Positions 8,002 through 17,388 of a stretch of DNA of 38,152 nt are shown here, piece by piece. Below the pieces are notes generated by a model. That model searched no databases. It was not told where the DNA came from and worked only from the letters and a program-made list of their open reading frames with translations. Made by a program: the position numbers and the translations under genes. The stretch is taken from contig CANOBU010000011.1 of assembly GCA_947564425.1 (NCBI GenBank), positions 1 to 38,152 of the forward strand, read 5' to 3'. The number at the start of each line of letters is the position of its first letter. The first letter of the stretch is position 1. The stretch comes from an uncultured Eggerthellaceae bacterium. Its GTDB lineage: Bacteria > Actinomycetota > Coriobacteriia > Coriobacteriales > Eggerthellaceae.

Positions 8002-10581
8002 CTAGGGCCGCGCCGCCGACTTCTCCCCCTCCAGCAATCCGGCGTAGAGGGCCGATGCCTCCGGCGAGGGATCGATGCCCAGCTGCTCGTCCAGCACGGA
8101 CCGGCAGCGCAGGAATGTCATCATGGCGGCTGTGCGCTGGCTGCTGGCGATCTGGGCTTGCATGAGGGCCACCCAGGCATCCTCGCGGGTCTGGTCGTGG
8201 CGCAGGGCCGCCCGAGCGAACCAGATGCCCCATTCCGGATGCCCCGTCGACACGATGGTGCCGGTGGCGGCCACCAGGGCATCCACCAGGCGCGCACGGC
8301 AATCGTTGCGAGCCTGGACGATCAGGCGGTTCTGATGCTCGGAAGGCATCAGGTCGTTCGAGAAATCGCGGTCTATCTCGGCGAACAGGCTCGACCATTG
8401 CGATACCTCGGGTGCGCCGAACAGCAACTCGCGGCATATCTCGGAGAACCTCATGAGGTCGCTTTGCACATAGCGCTGCTCTAAACTGCATCCGAACTGG
8501 TGGCGCACCAGATAGGGGCAGGTGCCATCGGGGAGGGTAAGCACCTTGCGCAATTGCGACCATACGGTATAGAAGTTCTTCCGGGCCGCCTCCTCTTCGC
8601 TTTCCGGCCACAGGGCCCGGATGAGGAAATCGCGGGTGACCTCGCGACCTTGGTTCACCGCCAGGATAACCAGCAGCGACCGGGCATTCTGGCGGCGGAA
8701 CCGGGCGGTGGCAACCGGCGTGTCGCCGATGGATACCTGGAAGCATCCGAAGAGCTTGATGTTGAGCATGGGGATGCGCTGCTGCATGGCGCCGGAGAGC
8801 AATCCCGGTCCATCGAGGAAGGCCGCCGGATGCGTCCGCATCCAACCGTCGCGTTTCGCCTGGGCGGCCCGATGCTCCGAGGCGAAGAGGTGACGCTGGG
8901 CGAGCACGGACATCTCGGCCTGGCGCAGCGCGAACAGCGCGGCTGCCTCCAGGGCGCCCCCGTTGTAGGATACGCCCTTGCGATGCGCATCCTCCATGGC
9001 AAGGCCGGCGGAAGCAAGGAAATGGTCCGGCAGCTCCCCGGCAACCAAGCGTCGGCGCACGTATTCCTCGGCAGCGCGCGGGAGGAAAGGGCGCAGGGGC
9101 GCATCGCCGGATGCGCTTTCGCGGGCCGCCGCCCCGAAGGCCCAGGCGGCCCCCAGGCACAGCACGGCATCGTCGGCATGGGAGGCCGCAAGGCCCTCCC
9201 ACAGCTCCATCAACGCGTACAGCCCATCACACGCCGCGCATCCTAAGGCTGCCAGCTGGGCAAACGGCTCGGCAGGCACACGGTCCGGGAAGTCGGCCCC
9301 CTGCGCCATGCGTCGCAGATCCTCCTGGGCGGCAGCCGCCTCATCGCCTTCTCCGAAACGGGCCGACACCAGGGCCGCAACAGCCCGCACCTCATCGGAT
9401 GCCTCGCCGTCCACGCGACACCGATGGGCCAGCCTCAGCGCAGCCTCCGCATCTCCCAGCAGGGCGCGGCACACCGCCTCGAGCACCGCCAGCGACATCC
9501 TGAGGGGCGTCGGTGCGCCCTTGCGATCCCGCGCAATGAGGAACGCCTGATAGAAGCAAGCCGCCTGCATCATCGTCCGGCGATGGCGATGCAGCCACGC
9601 CATGCGATCTTGCCGGGCGCCCATCAGGCGCATGGTCTCGCAGGCCCGGTCCGGCAAACCGTTCGAGACCAGCGCGTCGGCCCAACGCTGCACCAGCCCC
9701 TCCCGGCTGGCGGGGACCGAACGGGACCCCAGAAGATCGAAACAGCCCTTCAGAGCCTGCGCCAGCAAGGCGATATCCAGCGGAACGGCATCGAACCCCT
9801 CGCGCTCCTGCCCCAATCCCAGATGGGGGTAGTCGCGCCGCAGCTGATCCCAGGCATCGCCATCCACGGCCACGAGCGAGCCCAGGTCCTCGGCGCTCCC
9901 CTTCTGCAGCACCAGGGCGCTGGCGACTACCAGCATGAGGTCGCAGGGAAGCTCTTCCCGCAGCAGCTGGCCGGCGAAGCCCTCGGCGGCCGCGGTGCCG
10001 GCACCCCACACGAGCGCCGGCACCCGGCGGCTCTCCGGAACCTCGGGCGCCGGCTGCAGATCGCATTCGGCGGCGGTGCGGCTCGCATCGAGCTCGTCAT
10101 CCTGCAGCAGCAGATCCGCCGCTCCCAGCCGTACCCTATCGTGCTGCGCCGAACCCGCATCGGCCGAAGGCACGCAGGTCACCACCACCTCGCAATCGGC
10201 CTCCAAGAGCAGGTCTATCTCATGGGAGAGCCGCTGCATCCGCTGGGAATCCAAGACGGGAAGCTGGTCGATAACCACCAGGGCCGCTCCCCTGTCCGCA
10301 GCAAGGCAATCCGCCGCGATGGTGCCGGCATCCAGGTCGCGGATGAAACAGGGGCTCTGGGCCCCTATCCAGAAGGTGTGGCCCCAACCGAACATGGTTT
10401 CGGCATAGCCGGCGGCCAAGGTGGTCTTCCCATAGCCGTCGGGCGCTACGATGAAGCGGGCCACGCCCCGCTCCTTGGCCAAGCGCCCCAGAAGGTGGGG
10501 CCGCTCGAAACCGGTGAGGCCGGCCAGGGATGCCGGCCGCTTGCCATTGCAAGCGGCCCGGTCGATGAAACTCATTGCCAT
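8002..10581 (-). CDS. Large ATPase regulator with C-terminal SARP-type winged helix and BTAD domain
   Basis: 859-residue regulator. N-terminus: a STAND/MalT-like P-loop ATPase with Walker A FIVAPDGYGKTT (Lys52) and a Walker B-like ALVVIDQLP near 101-109. Middle (about 250-600): alpha-helical and Ala/Leu-rich, probably TPR-like. C-terminus: a winged helix from about residue 605 (MLNIKLFGCFQVSIGD, then RRQNARSLLVIL) and a bacterial transcriptional activator (BTAD) domain to the end (GIDPSPEASALYAGLLEGE). Classical SARPs carry the DNA-binding and BTAD parts first, so the order is reversed here. The ATG at 10581 has GGAAAGG eight bases upstream; an ATG two codons later is an alternative. It has its own promoter region and no obvious target next to it. 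Ligand and regulon are unknown. Confidence 0.82.
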   Translation of the reverse strand: MAMSFIDRAACNGKRPASLAGLTGFERPHLLGRLAKERGVARFIVAPDGYGKTTLAAGYAETMFGWGHTFWIGAQSPCFIRDLDAGTIAADCLAADRGAALVVIDQLPVLDSQRMQRLSHEIDLLLEADCEVVVTCVPSADAGSAQHDRVRLGAADLLLQDDELDASRTAAECDLQPAPEVPESRRVPALVWGAGTAAAEGFAGQLLREELPCDLMLVVASALVLQKGSAEDLGSLVAVDGDAWDQLRRDYPHLGLGQEREGFDAVPLDIALLAQALKGCFDLLGSRSVPASREGLVQRWADALVSNGLPDRACETMRLMGARQDRMAWLHRHRRTMMQAACFYQAFLIARDRKGAPTPLRMSLAVLEAVCRALLGDAEAALRLAHRCRVDGEASDEVRAVAALVSARFGEGDEAAAAQEDLRRMAQGADFPDRVPAEPFAQLAALGCAACDGLYALMELWEGLAASHADDAVLCLGAAWAFGAAARESASGDAPLRPFLPRAAEEYVRRRLVAGELPDHFLASAGLAMEDAHRKGVSYNGGALEAAALFALRQAEMSVLAQRHLFASEHRAAQAKRDGWMRTHPAAFLDGPGLLSGAMQQRIPMLNIKLFGCFQVSIGDTPVATARFRRQNARSLLVILAVNQGREVTRDFLIRALWPESEEEAARKNFYTVWSQLRKVLTLPDGTCPYLVRHQFGCSLEQRYVQSDLMRFSEICRELLFGAPEVSQWSSLFAEIDRDFSNDLMPSEHQNRLIVQARNDCRARLVDALVAATGTIVSTGHPEWGIWFARAALRHDQTREDAWVALMQAQIASSQRTAAMMTFLRCRSVLDEQLGIDPSPEASALYAGLLEGEKSAARP

Positions 10582-10625
10582 TGCGCGAACCTTTCCGCGG
10601 ATCGCGCCCCGATCAAGGTTCAGCC

Positions 10626-10690
10626 ATTATAGATTAAGAGGAAGGAAATTAATACCTTCGGATAATTATTGTAATATATGGGGTAATCCG
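10626..10690 (-). promoter_or_regulatory. AT-rich promoter region of the ATPase/SARP regulator
   Basis: A strikingly AT-rich island in otherwise very GC-rich DNA, just upstream of the regulator gene. A perfect TATAAT (minus strand, 10631-10626) lies about 45 bases before its ATG. At 17 bases upstream is only a weak TATTAA -35. Further upstream, ATTA-CAA-TAAT is a small inverted repeat. The weak -35 and AT-rich flank fit an activated or autoregulated promoter; this is inference. Confidence 0.5.
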
Positions 10691-10722
10691 TGTCAGAATA
10701 CTGTCAGGCTCCCGAAACGGGG

Positions 10723-11205
10723 CTAGTCTCCCTCCGGGGCCGAACGGCGGTTCTCCTCCAGGGCGGCATCGCCCGCAGCCCCTTCCAGCAACGCGGCGAT
10801 GCGGTCGGAATACACCGCCCCCTCGATACCCGCCTCGGCGGCCAGGTCCATGATGGGTGCATCGTTCCACAGAGCCTCCAGGCGATAGAACTCGCGGGTC
10901 TCGGGCTGGAACACATGCACGATCATCGAGCCGTAATCCAGAAGTTCCCAGGAGCCGTCGCGGGTCTCCTCCCTATGCAGGGGCTTCAACGCGGCCTGCT
11001 TGCGCTCCTGCTCCTCTATCTCATCGATGATAGCCGCCACCTGGCGGTTATTCGCTGCCGTCACGATGACGAAATACTCCGTCTCGCCCATCAGCTCGCC
11101 TACCTGCTGCACCACGATATCCGTGGCCTTCTTCTCATCGGCCGCCCGGGCCGCAATGATGGCCCAATCCCGCGGCGTGCCCGTCGGCTGCTTCTTCTCG
11201 GTCAT
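10723..11205 (-). CDS. rsfS: Ribosomal silencing factor RsfS
   Basis: 160-residue RsfS/DUF143 protein that binds ribosomal protein L14 and blocks 30S-50S joining when nutrients are low. The family core is clear: KKATDIVVQQVGELMGETEYFVIVTA, and later the conserved SWELLDYGSMIVHVF strand-helix segment. The C-terminal 30 or so residues are an Ala/Glu-rich tail beyond the usual core. The ATG at 11205 overlaps the upstream nadD-yqeK stop as ATGA. An in-frame ATG farther upstream would lie inside that gene and is not supported. It is the last gene of the rplU operon. Confidence 0.95.
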   Translation of the reverse strand: MTEKKQPTGTPRDWAIIAARAADEKKATDIVVQQVGELMGETEYFVIVTAANNRQVAAIIDEIEEQERKQAALKPLHREETRDGSWELLDYGSMIVHVFQPETREFYRLEALWNDAPIMDLAAEAGIEGAVYSDRIAALLEGAAGDAALEENRRSAPEGD

Positions 11206-12518
11206 CGGTTCTTCTTTCCTTTCTTCGTCTTTCCGCCCTTCAGGCGCTTCGCGTAGCTGTTGAATATGTGGATGGTATCGGGATGCACGGTGCGCCCCCT
11301 CCTCATCAGGAGCGAGGCCCAATGCGCATACACCTTGAAGAACAGCTCTTCCAGACCCACCTCGCCCACGGCCGCGCGCAGCTCGTCCAGCTCTCCGAAC
11401 TGCCGTCCCGGCTCGATGGCATCGGCCACATTCAGCACCATGTCCAAAGGGCTCATATCCACCGCCCCCACGGTATGGCGGTCGATGGCCTGCAGCACAT
11501 CGTTGGGAATCTGGGGGAACTCCCGGGCCAGGGCCCGGGCCGCCGTATGGCCATGGAGCACCTGGGGCAGATCCTCCACCACCACGGGGTCCAGCTGGCC
11601 CTCCATGCCAAGCTCGCGCACCCGGGCCCGGGCGCCCTCGTCGTCGAGGCCCTTATCCCAATCGTGCAGCAGCCCGGCCAGGCGCGCTTTCCGCGGGTCC
11701 ACGCCGTAGATCCGCGCCAGCTGCTCGGCGGTGGCAGATACATCCAGGCTGTGCCGGAAGCGCTTGGGCCTCACCCGCTGCTGCAGCTCGGCCCGGCGCT
11801 CGGCGAGGAATTCATCGGAAAGCGCGTGGCCATCGTCCTGTTCGGGAGCACCCCGCCAATCATCGGGCCCCGTCGCCATGCGCGCGGAGCCGGCGCCCAC
11901 CGGCGTCAGGTAGCGCACCGACCGACCCTGCTGCAAACGCTCGCGGATATCCCCCGAGGAAACCTCCAGGGAGCTCACGGACACGAAATGCAGCCGGCCG
12001 GGATCGAGCATGGCCAGCGACTCCCGCAGGCGCCCCTCGCCTTCGGAATCGGGGCGGCCGGTGGCCACAGCCACCGAGGCGTAATCGGTCAGATGGTCGG
12101 CCTCGCGCCATAGCCCCATGCTCTCAGCGGCATCGGCGCCGACGATGAACACGAGCTCCACGTTTTCAGGCCAAAGCCCCCGCAGCTCCCGCAAGGTGTC
12201 GATGGTGTAGGTATCCCCTTCGCGCTGCACCTCCAGCGGGCTCGCATCGAAGAAGGGGTTTCCGGCCAGGGCGCAGGACACCTCCTGCAGGCGCATCATG
12301 CCATCGGCCACCGGCTGGTCCTTCTTGAAGACCGGCACCCCGGCCGGCACGAACAGCACGCCGTCGAGCCCCAGGGCCTCGCGCACCTCCTCGGCTATGC
12401 GCAGATGCCCTATGTGGATGGGGTCGAAGGTGCCGCCCATGATGCCCAGGCGGGCCGGCCGGCCATCGACGCCCAGGTCGTCGAAGCGGCCCCGAAGCGA
12501 GAGCTTTCCTGCCGCCAT
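11202..12518 (-). CDS. nadD: Fusion of nicotinate-nucleotide adenylyltransferase and YqeK-type HD phosphohydrolase
   Basis: 438 residues, two enzymes in one chain. Residues 24-230 are NadD, which joins ATP and nicotinate mononucleotide to make deamido-NAD. The nucleotidyltransferase motif GGTFDPIHIGHL is at 28-39, and SSGDIRERL carries the second substrate motif. From about residue 250 comes a YqeK-like HD domain with RFRHSLDVS (His256) and LLHDWDKG (His285-Asp286). Relatives hydrolyse diadenosine tetraphosphate symmetrically. YqeK is usually a separate gene next to nadD. The start directly abuts the proA stop and adds about 27 residues before the NadD core, so an internal start is possible. 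The C-terminus is very Lys-rich. Confidence 0.93.
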   Translation of the reverse strand: MAAGKLSLRGRFDDLGVDGRPARLGIMGGTFDPIHIGHLRIAEEVREALGLDGVLFVPAGVPVFKKDQPVADGMMRLQEVSCALAGNPFFDASPLEVQREGDTYTIDTLRELRGLWPENVELVFIVGADAAESMGLWREADHLTDYASVAVATGRPDSEGEGRLRESLAMLDPGRLHFVSVSSLEVSSGDIRERLQQGRSVRYLTPVGAGSARMATGPDDWRGAPEQDDGHALSDEFLAERRAELQQRVRPKRFRHSLDVSATAEQLARIYGVDPRKARLAGLLHDWDKGLDDEGARARVRELGMEGQLDPVVVEDLPQVLHGHTAARALAREFPQIPNDVLQAIDRHTVGAVDMSPLDMVLNVADAIEPGRQFGELDELRAAVGEVGLEELFFKVYAHWASLLMRRGRTVHPDTIHIFNSYAKRLKGGKTKKGKKNR

Positions 12519-13778
12519 CTAGGGTCGCACCGCCCCGTCGCTGGCCACGATGTACTTGTAGGTGGTCAATGCCTCCAGGGCGAAGGGGCCCCGCACATGC
12601 AGCTTCTGCGTGGAGATGCCTATCTCGGCCCCCAAGCCGAACTCGCCGCCGTCGGTGAACGCCGTGGAGGTGTTCACATAGACCGCCGCCGCATCCACCT
12701 GGGCGCAGAAATCATCGATGGCAGCCTGGTCGGTGGCCACGATGGCCTCGGAGTGCTTCGTGGAATAGCGGTTGATGTGGCCGATGGCCTGATGCAGATC
12801 CGAAACCACCCGGACGGCTATCTCGGGGGCCAGGTACTCCGTCTCCCAATCCTGCACCGTGGCCAAGGCGAAGGGCACCCCTGCTGCCGCGGCGATATCC
12901 GAAGCGTATTCATCGGTATGCAGGACCACCCCGCGCTGGCTCAGCGCTTCCAGGGCACGGGGCAGGAATGCATCGGCCACCCGCGCATCGACCAGCAGGG
13001 TCTCGGCCGCATTGCACACCCCGTAGCGGCGGCATTTGGCATTCAGCACGATATCCAGGGCCCGTTCGAGGTCGGCCGAGCCATGCACGTACACATGGCA
13101 ATTGCCGGTACCCGTCTCGATGACGGGCACCTTCGCGCATTCGACGCAATGCTGGATAAGGCCCGCACCGCCCCGGGGCACCAGCACATCCACGATGCCA
13201 TGGAGCCCCATCAGCTCGTCGGTTTCGGACCGGTCGGTCGATTCGATGCCCTGGATGCATCCGACGGGCAGCCCCGCCGCTGCCGCGGCATCCTGCAATA
13301 TGCCCACGATGGCCTTGTTGGAATGACGTGCCATAGAGCCGCCGCGCAGCACCACCGCATTGCCCGCCTTCAGGCAGATGCCCGCCGCATCGGCTGTCAC
13401 ATTGGGCCGGGCCTCGTACACCACGGCCACCACGCCCAAAGGCACGCTCACCCGCTTCAGATGCAGGCCGTTGGGCAGGTCGCGCTCCAACTGCACCCGG
13501 TTCAGGGGGTCGGGCAGCTCCGTCAGGGCCACCAGGGCATCCGCCATGGCGTCCACGCGCCCGGCGTCCAAAGCCAAGCGGTCCAAAAGCGATTCCTTCG
13601 TGCCCCCCTTGCGCGCCGCGGCCATATCCAGCCCGTTGGCCTCCACGATGGCATCCGCGTGGTCGCGCAGGGCCCGGGCCATGGCCCTGAGGGCATCGTC
13701 GCGCTGTGCGGTATCGGCCAATGCCAGCGCCGTGGCCGCCTCGCGTGCCGCCAGCGCCTTCTCCCGTGCCTCTCCCAT
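12519..13778 (-). CDS. proA: Glutamate-5-semialdehyde dehydrogenase (gamma-glutamyl phosphate reductase)
   Basis: 419-residue second enzyme of proline synthesis, reducing gamma-glutamyl phosphate to glutamate semialdehyde with NADPH. Catalytic Cys255 lies in RRYGVCNAAETLLV; YEARPNVTAD and KAGNAVVLRGG are the family's cofactor and substrate motifs. Full family length. The ATG at 13778 follows a strong AAGGAGG site. proB lies 30 bases upstream in the same operon, so the two unstable-intermediate enzymes are made together. Confidence 0.97.
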   Translation of the reverse strand: MGEAREKALAAREAATALALADTAQRDDALRAMARALRDHADAIVEANGLDMAAARKGGTKESLLDRLALDAGRVDAMADALVALTELPDPLNRVQLERDLPNGLHLKRVSVPLGVVAVVYEARPNVTADAAGICLKAGNAVVLRGGSMARHSNKAIVGILQDAAAAAGLPVGCIQGIESTDRSETDELMGLHGIVDVLVPRGGAGLIQHCVECAKVPVIETGTGNCHVYVHGSADLERALDIVLNAKCRRYGVCNAAETLLVDARVADAFLPRALEALSQRGVVLHTDEYASDIAAAAGVPFALATVQDWETEYLAPEIAVRVVSDLHQAIGHINRYSTKHSEAIVATDQAAIDDFCAQVDAAAVYVNTSTAFTDGGEFGLGAEIGISTQKLHVRGPFALEALTTYKYIVASDGAVRP

Positions 13779-13808
13779 TGCTCCTCCTTGCCAGATGGCC
13801 TTGCAGCC

Positions 13809-14924
13809 CTAATCGAAGATAACCAGATCGTCCCTGTGCACCAACGGCTTCTCGGCCATCTCGGCCAGCAGGCGGTTGCGCTGCAGCTCCTGCTGGGAAC
13901 GCCCCAGGGCCAGCTCCACCTCGTCGCGGCCGGCGGCCACGCGGCCCCGCGCGAACAGAAAGCCGCTGCCGTCCTTGATATCCACTATGTCGCCGGGCGC
14001 GAAGTCGCCTTCCACGGCGGCCACGCCCACCGCCAGCAGCGATCCGCCGCGCTCCTGCAGGGCCTGTTTCGCCCCCTCATCGGCGATCAGCGCACCGCGG
14101 GCCGTATCGCCCAGGGCTATCCACAGCTTCCGCGGCGATATATCATGGCGGCCGTGACTGGCCTTGAACAGGGTTCCCACGGACTCCCCCGCGGCTGCAT
14201 CGGCGATGACCCCGGGCCGACGTCCCGAGCACACCACCAGGGGTATGCCCGCCACCCCCAGCACGCGGGCGGCCTTCACCTTGGTCACCATGCCGCCGGA
14301 TCCCACCGGCGAGCCGGCATCGCCCGCCACCGACAGGATGTCCTGGCCTATACCGTCCACCACCGGGATCAGCCGGGCAGCAGGGTCAAGCGCCGGATTG
14401 CCGTCGAAGAGCCCCTCCACATCCGACAGGATGATAGAGAGGTCCGCCCCGATAAGGCAGGCCACCAAGGCGCTCAGGGTATCGTTGTCGCCGAAGCGTA
14501 TCTGCTCCACCGACACGGTGTCGTTCTCGTTCACGATGGGCACGGCCCCCAATTCCAGCAGCCGCTCCAGCGTATCGCGCGCATGCAGGTAGGCCGTGCG
14601 GTCGGCCGTATCGCGGCGCGTCAGCAGCACCACCGAGGTCAGCATGCCGCACTTCGCGAAGGCATCGCCGTAAGCCGCCGCGAAGAGGCCCTGGCCTATG
14701 CTGGCCGCCGCCTGCAGCGTGGGCATATCGTCGGGCCGGCGCCCCGACAGCCCCAGGCGCTCCAAACCGCAGGCGATGGCTCCCGACGACACGATGACCA
14801 CCTGCCATCCGGCAGCCCTCACCTGCTCTACCTGCTTCGCCAGGTCCTCCAGGTACCGATGGTCGATACGGCCGTCCTCGGTGGTCAGGGTGGAGGAGCC
14901 TATCTTCACAACCAAACGGGGCAT
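13809..14924 (-). CDS. proB: Glutamate 5-kinase with C-terminal PUA domain
   Basis: 371-residue first enzyme of proline synthesis. The amino acid kinase domain (1 to about 260) shows LVVKIGSSTL at the N-terminus, VSSGAIACG, PIVNENDTVS and GSGGMVTKVKAA. A PUA domain follows (about 280-371, with GDIVDIKDGSGFLFARG). PUA-containing forms are usually feedback-inhibited by proline through the kinase domain. The start follows a GAGGAAGG site 6-7 bases upstream. The gene lies 12 bases after obg and 30 bases before proA. Confidence 0.97.
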   Translation of the reverse strand: MPRLVVKIGSSTLTTEDGRIDHRYLEDLAKQVEQVRAAGWQVVIVSSGAIACGLERLGLSGRRPDDMPTLQAAASIGQGLFAAAYGDAFAKCGMLTSVVLLTRRDTADRTAYLHARDTLERLLELGAVPIVNENDTVSVEQIRFGDNDTLSALVACLIGADLSIILSDVEGLFDGNPALDPAARLIPVVDGIGQDILSVAGDAGSPVGSGGMVTKVKAARVLGVAGIPLVVCSGRRPGVIADAAAGESVGTLFKASHGRHDISPRKLWIALGDTARGALIADEGAKQALQERGGSLLAVGVAAVEGDFAPGDIVDIKDGSGFLFARGRVAAGRDEVELALGRSQQELQRNRLLAEMAEKPLVHRDDLVIFD

Positions 14925-14936
14925 GGGGTCCTTCCT

Positions 14937-16409
<1,473 letters not shown>

Positions 16410-16426
16410 TTACGTAACCGGAGGGG

Positions 16427-16684
16427 CTAGTTCTCCTCCAGCGGACGCACATGGATGCGGCGCTTCTCGCCGCGGGTGAACACCAGGTGCCCGTCGCACT
16501 TGGCGAACAGGGTGTCGTCCTTGCCGCGGCCCACATTCTCGCCGGGGTGGAACTTCGTGCCGCGCTGGCGGACCAGGATATTGCCGGCCTTCACGTACTC
16601 GCCGGCGAACTTCTTCACGCCCAGTCGCTGCGCGTGGGAATCGCGGCCGTTACGGGACGAACCGAGACCTTTCTTGTGTGCCAT
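16427..16684 (-). CDS. rpmA: 50S ribosomal protein L27
   Basis: 85-residue L27, starting directly [16 protein letters not shown] with no Firmicutes-style cleaved leader. The N-terminal tail reaches toward the peptidyl-transferase centre. Motifs [21 protein letters not shown] and [17 protein letters not shown] are typical. A strong AAGGAGGGG ribosome site precedes the ATG, 14 bases after the rplU stop. Confidence 0.98.
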   Translation of the reverse strand: MAHKKGLGSSRNGRDSHAQRLGVKKFAGEYVKAGNILVRQRGTKFHPGENVGRGKDDTLFAKCDGHLVFTRGEKRRIHVRPLEEN

Positions 16685-16698
16685 GTTCTATCCCCTCC

Positions 16699-17211
16699 TT
16701 ATTCCTCGGAAGCGGCCTTGTCGGCCTCGGCCTTCTTCGCGGAGGCCTTCTTGGCGGCAGGCTTCTTCTCTGCAGGCTTCTTCTCATCGGCCTTCTTGGT
16801 TTCGGCCTTGGCAGCGGTCTTCTTCGCGGCTGCCTTGGGGGCCTCCTCCTTGGCCTCGGCCTTCTTGTCGGCGGCCTTGGGAGCAGCCTTCTTCTTGTAC
16901 TTGTCGGTGCCCACGGCGGTGATGCGCAGGCGGGTCAGCTGCTGGCGATGGCCCTGCAGCTTCTTGTAGCCCTTGCGCTTCTTGAACTTGAAGACCAGCT
17001 GCTTCTTATCCTTGAACTGGTCCAGGACCTGGGCGGTCACCTTCGTGGAAGCAGCCTTCTCGGGGTTGGCCTCCACCTTGTCGCCGTCGACAACGCAGAT
17101 GGCCGTCAGCTCCACCGTGTCGCCGATCTCGGCCGGGAGCTTCTCCACGGCGATAACGTCGCCGGGAGCCACCTTGTACTGCTTGCCACCCGTTTTCACT
17201 ACTGCATACAT
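16699..17211 (-). CDS. rplU: 50S ribosomal protein L21 with long Lys/Ala tail
   Basis: The first 101 residues are an ordinary L21 (MYAVVKTGGKQYKVAPGD, then FKFKKRKGYKKLQGHRQQ, ending RITAVG). Residues 102-170 are a low-complexity tail of Lys, Ala, Glu and Pro, repeating AAKK/EKKPA-like units, that roughly adds two thirds to the usual length. Similar histone-H1-like tails occur on some actinobacterial proteins. The ATG at 17211 has AAGGAG seven bases upstream; a longer reading from 17247 lacks family resemblance. First gene of the rpmA-obg-proBA-nadD-rsfS operon, with its own promoter at 17308-17336. Confidence 0.95.
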   Translation of the reverse strand: MYAVVKTGGKQYKVAPGDVIAVEKLPAEIGDTVELTAICVVDGDKVEANPEKAASTKVTAQVLDQFKDKKQLVFKFKKRKGYKKLQGHRQQLTRLRITAVGTDKYKKKAAPKAADKKAEAKEEAPKAAAKKTAAKAETKKADEKKPAEKKPAAKKASAKKAEADKAASEE

Positions 17212-17307
17212 ACTTGTTCTCCTTGCTCGCAACAGGTATTCCCGCACGACGGAACGTAAGGGTGAGGACGTGCCATCGGTGCATGGCGCTTAAAGGCGCA
17301 AGTTGAT

Positions 17308-17336
17308 ACTTTACCAGTGCGCCGGGATGCGGTCAA
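17308..17336 (-). promoter_or_regulatory. Promoter of the rplU operon
   Basis: Minus-strand TTGACC (17336-17331), exactly 17 bases, then TAAAGT (17313-17308): a good sigma70-type match. The start would be near 17301, giving an untranslated leader of about 90 bases before rplU. The leader can fold a small GCGC-stem hairpin; I cannot recognise a known L21 leader motif. Confidence 0.7.
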
Positions 17337-17388
17337 CGCAGAACCGCGCCCAGCGGCGCATCTTCACATTCGCACCGCTGCCGGACGC

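Noticed and set aside
10691-10707. TGTCAG direct repeat 11 bases apart as an operator
   Set aside because: Only two short copies with no nearby promoter match; could easily be chance.
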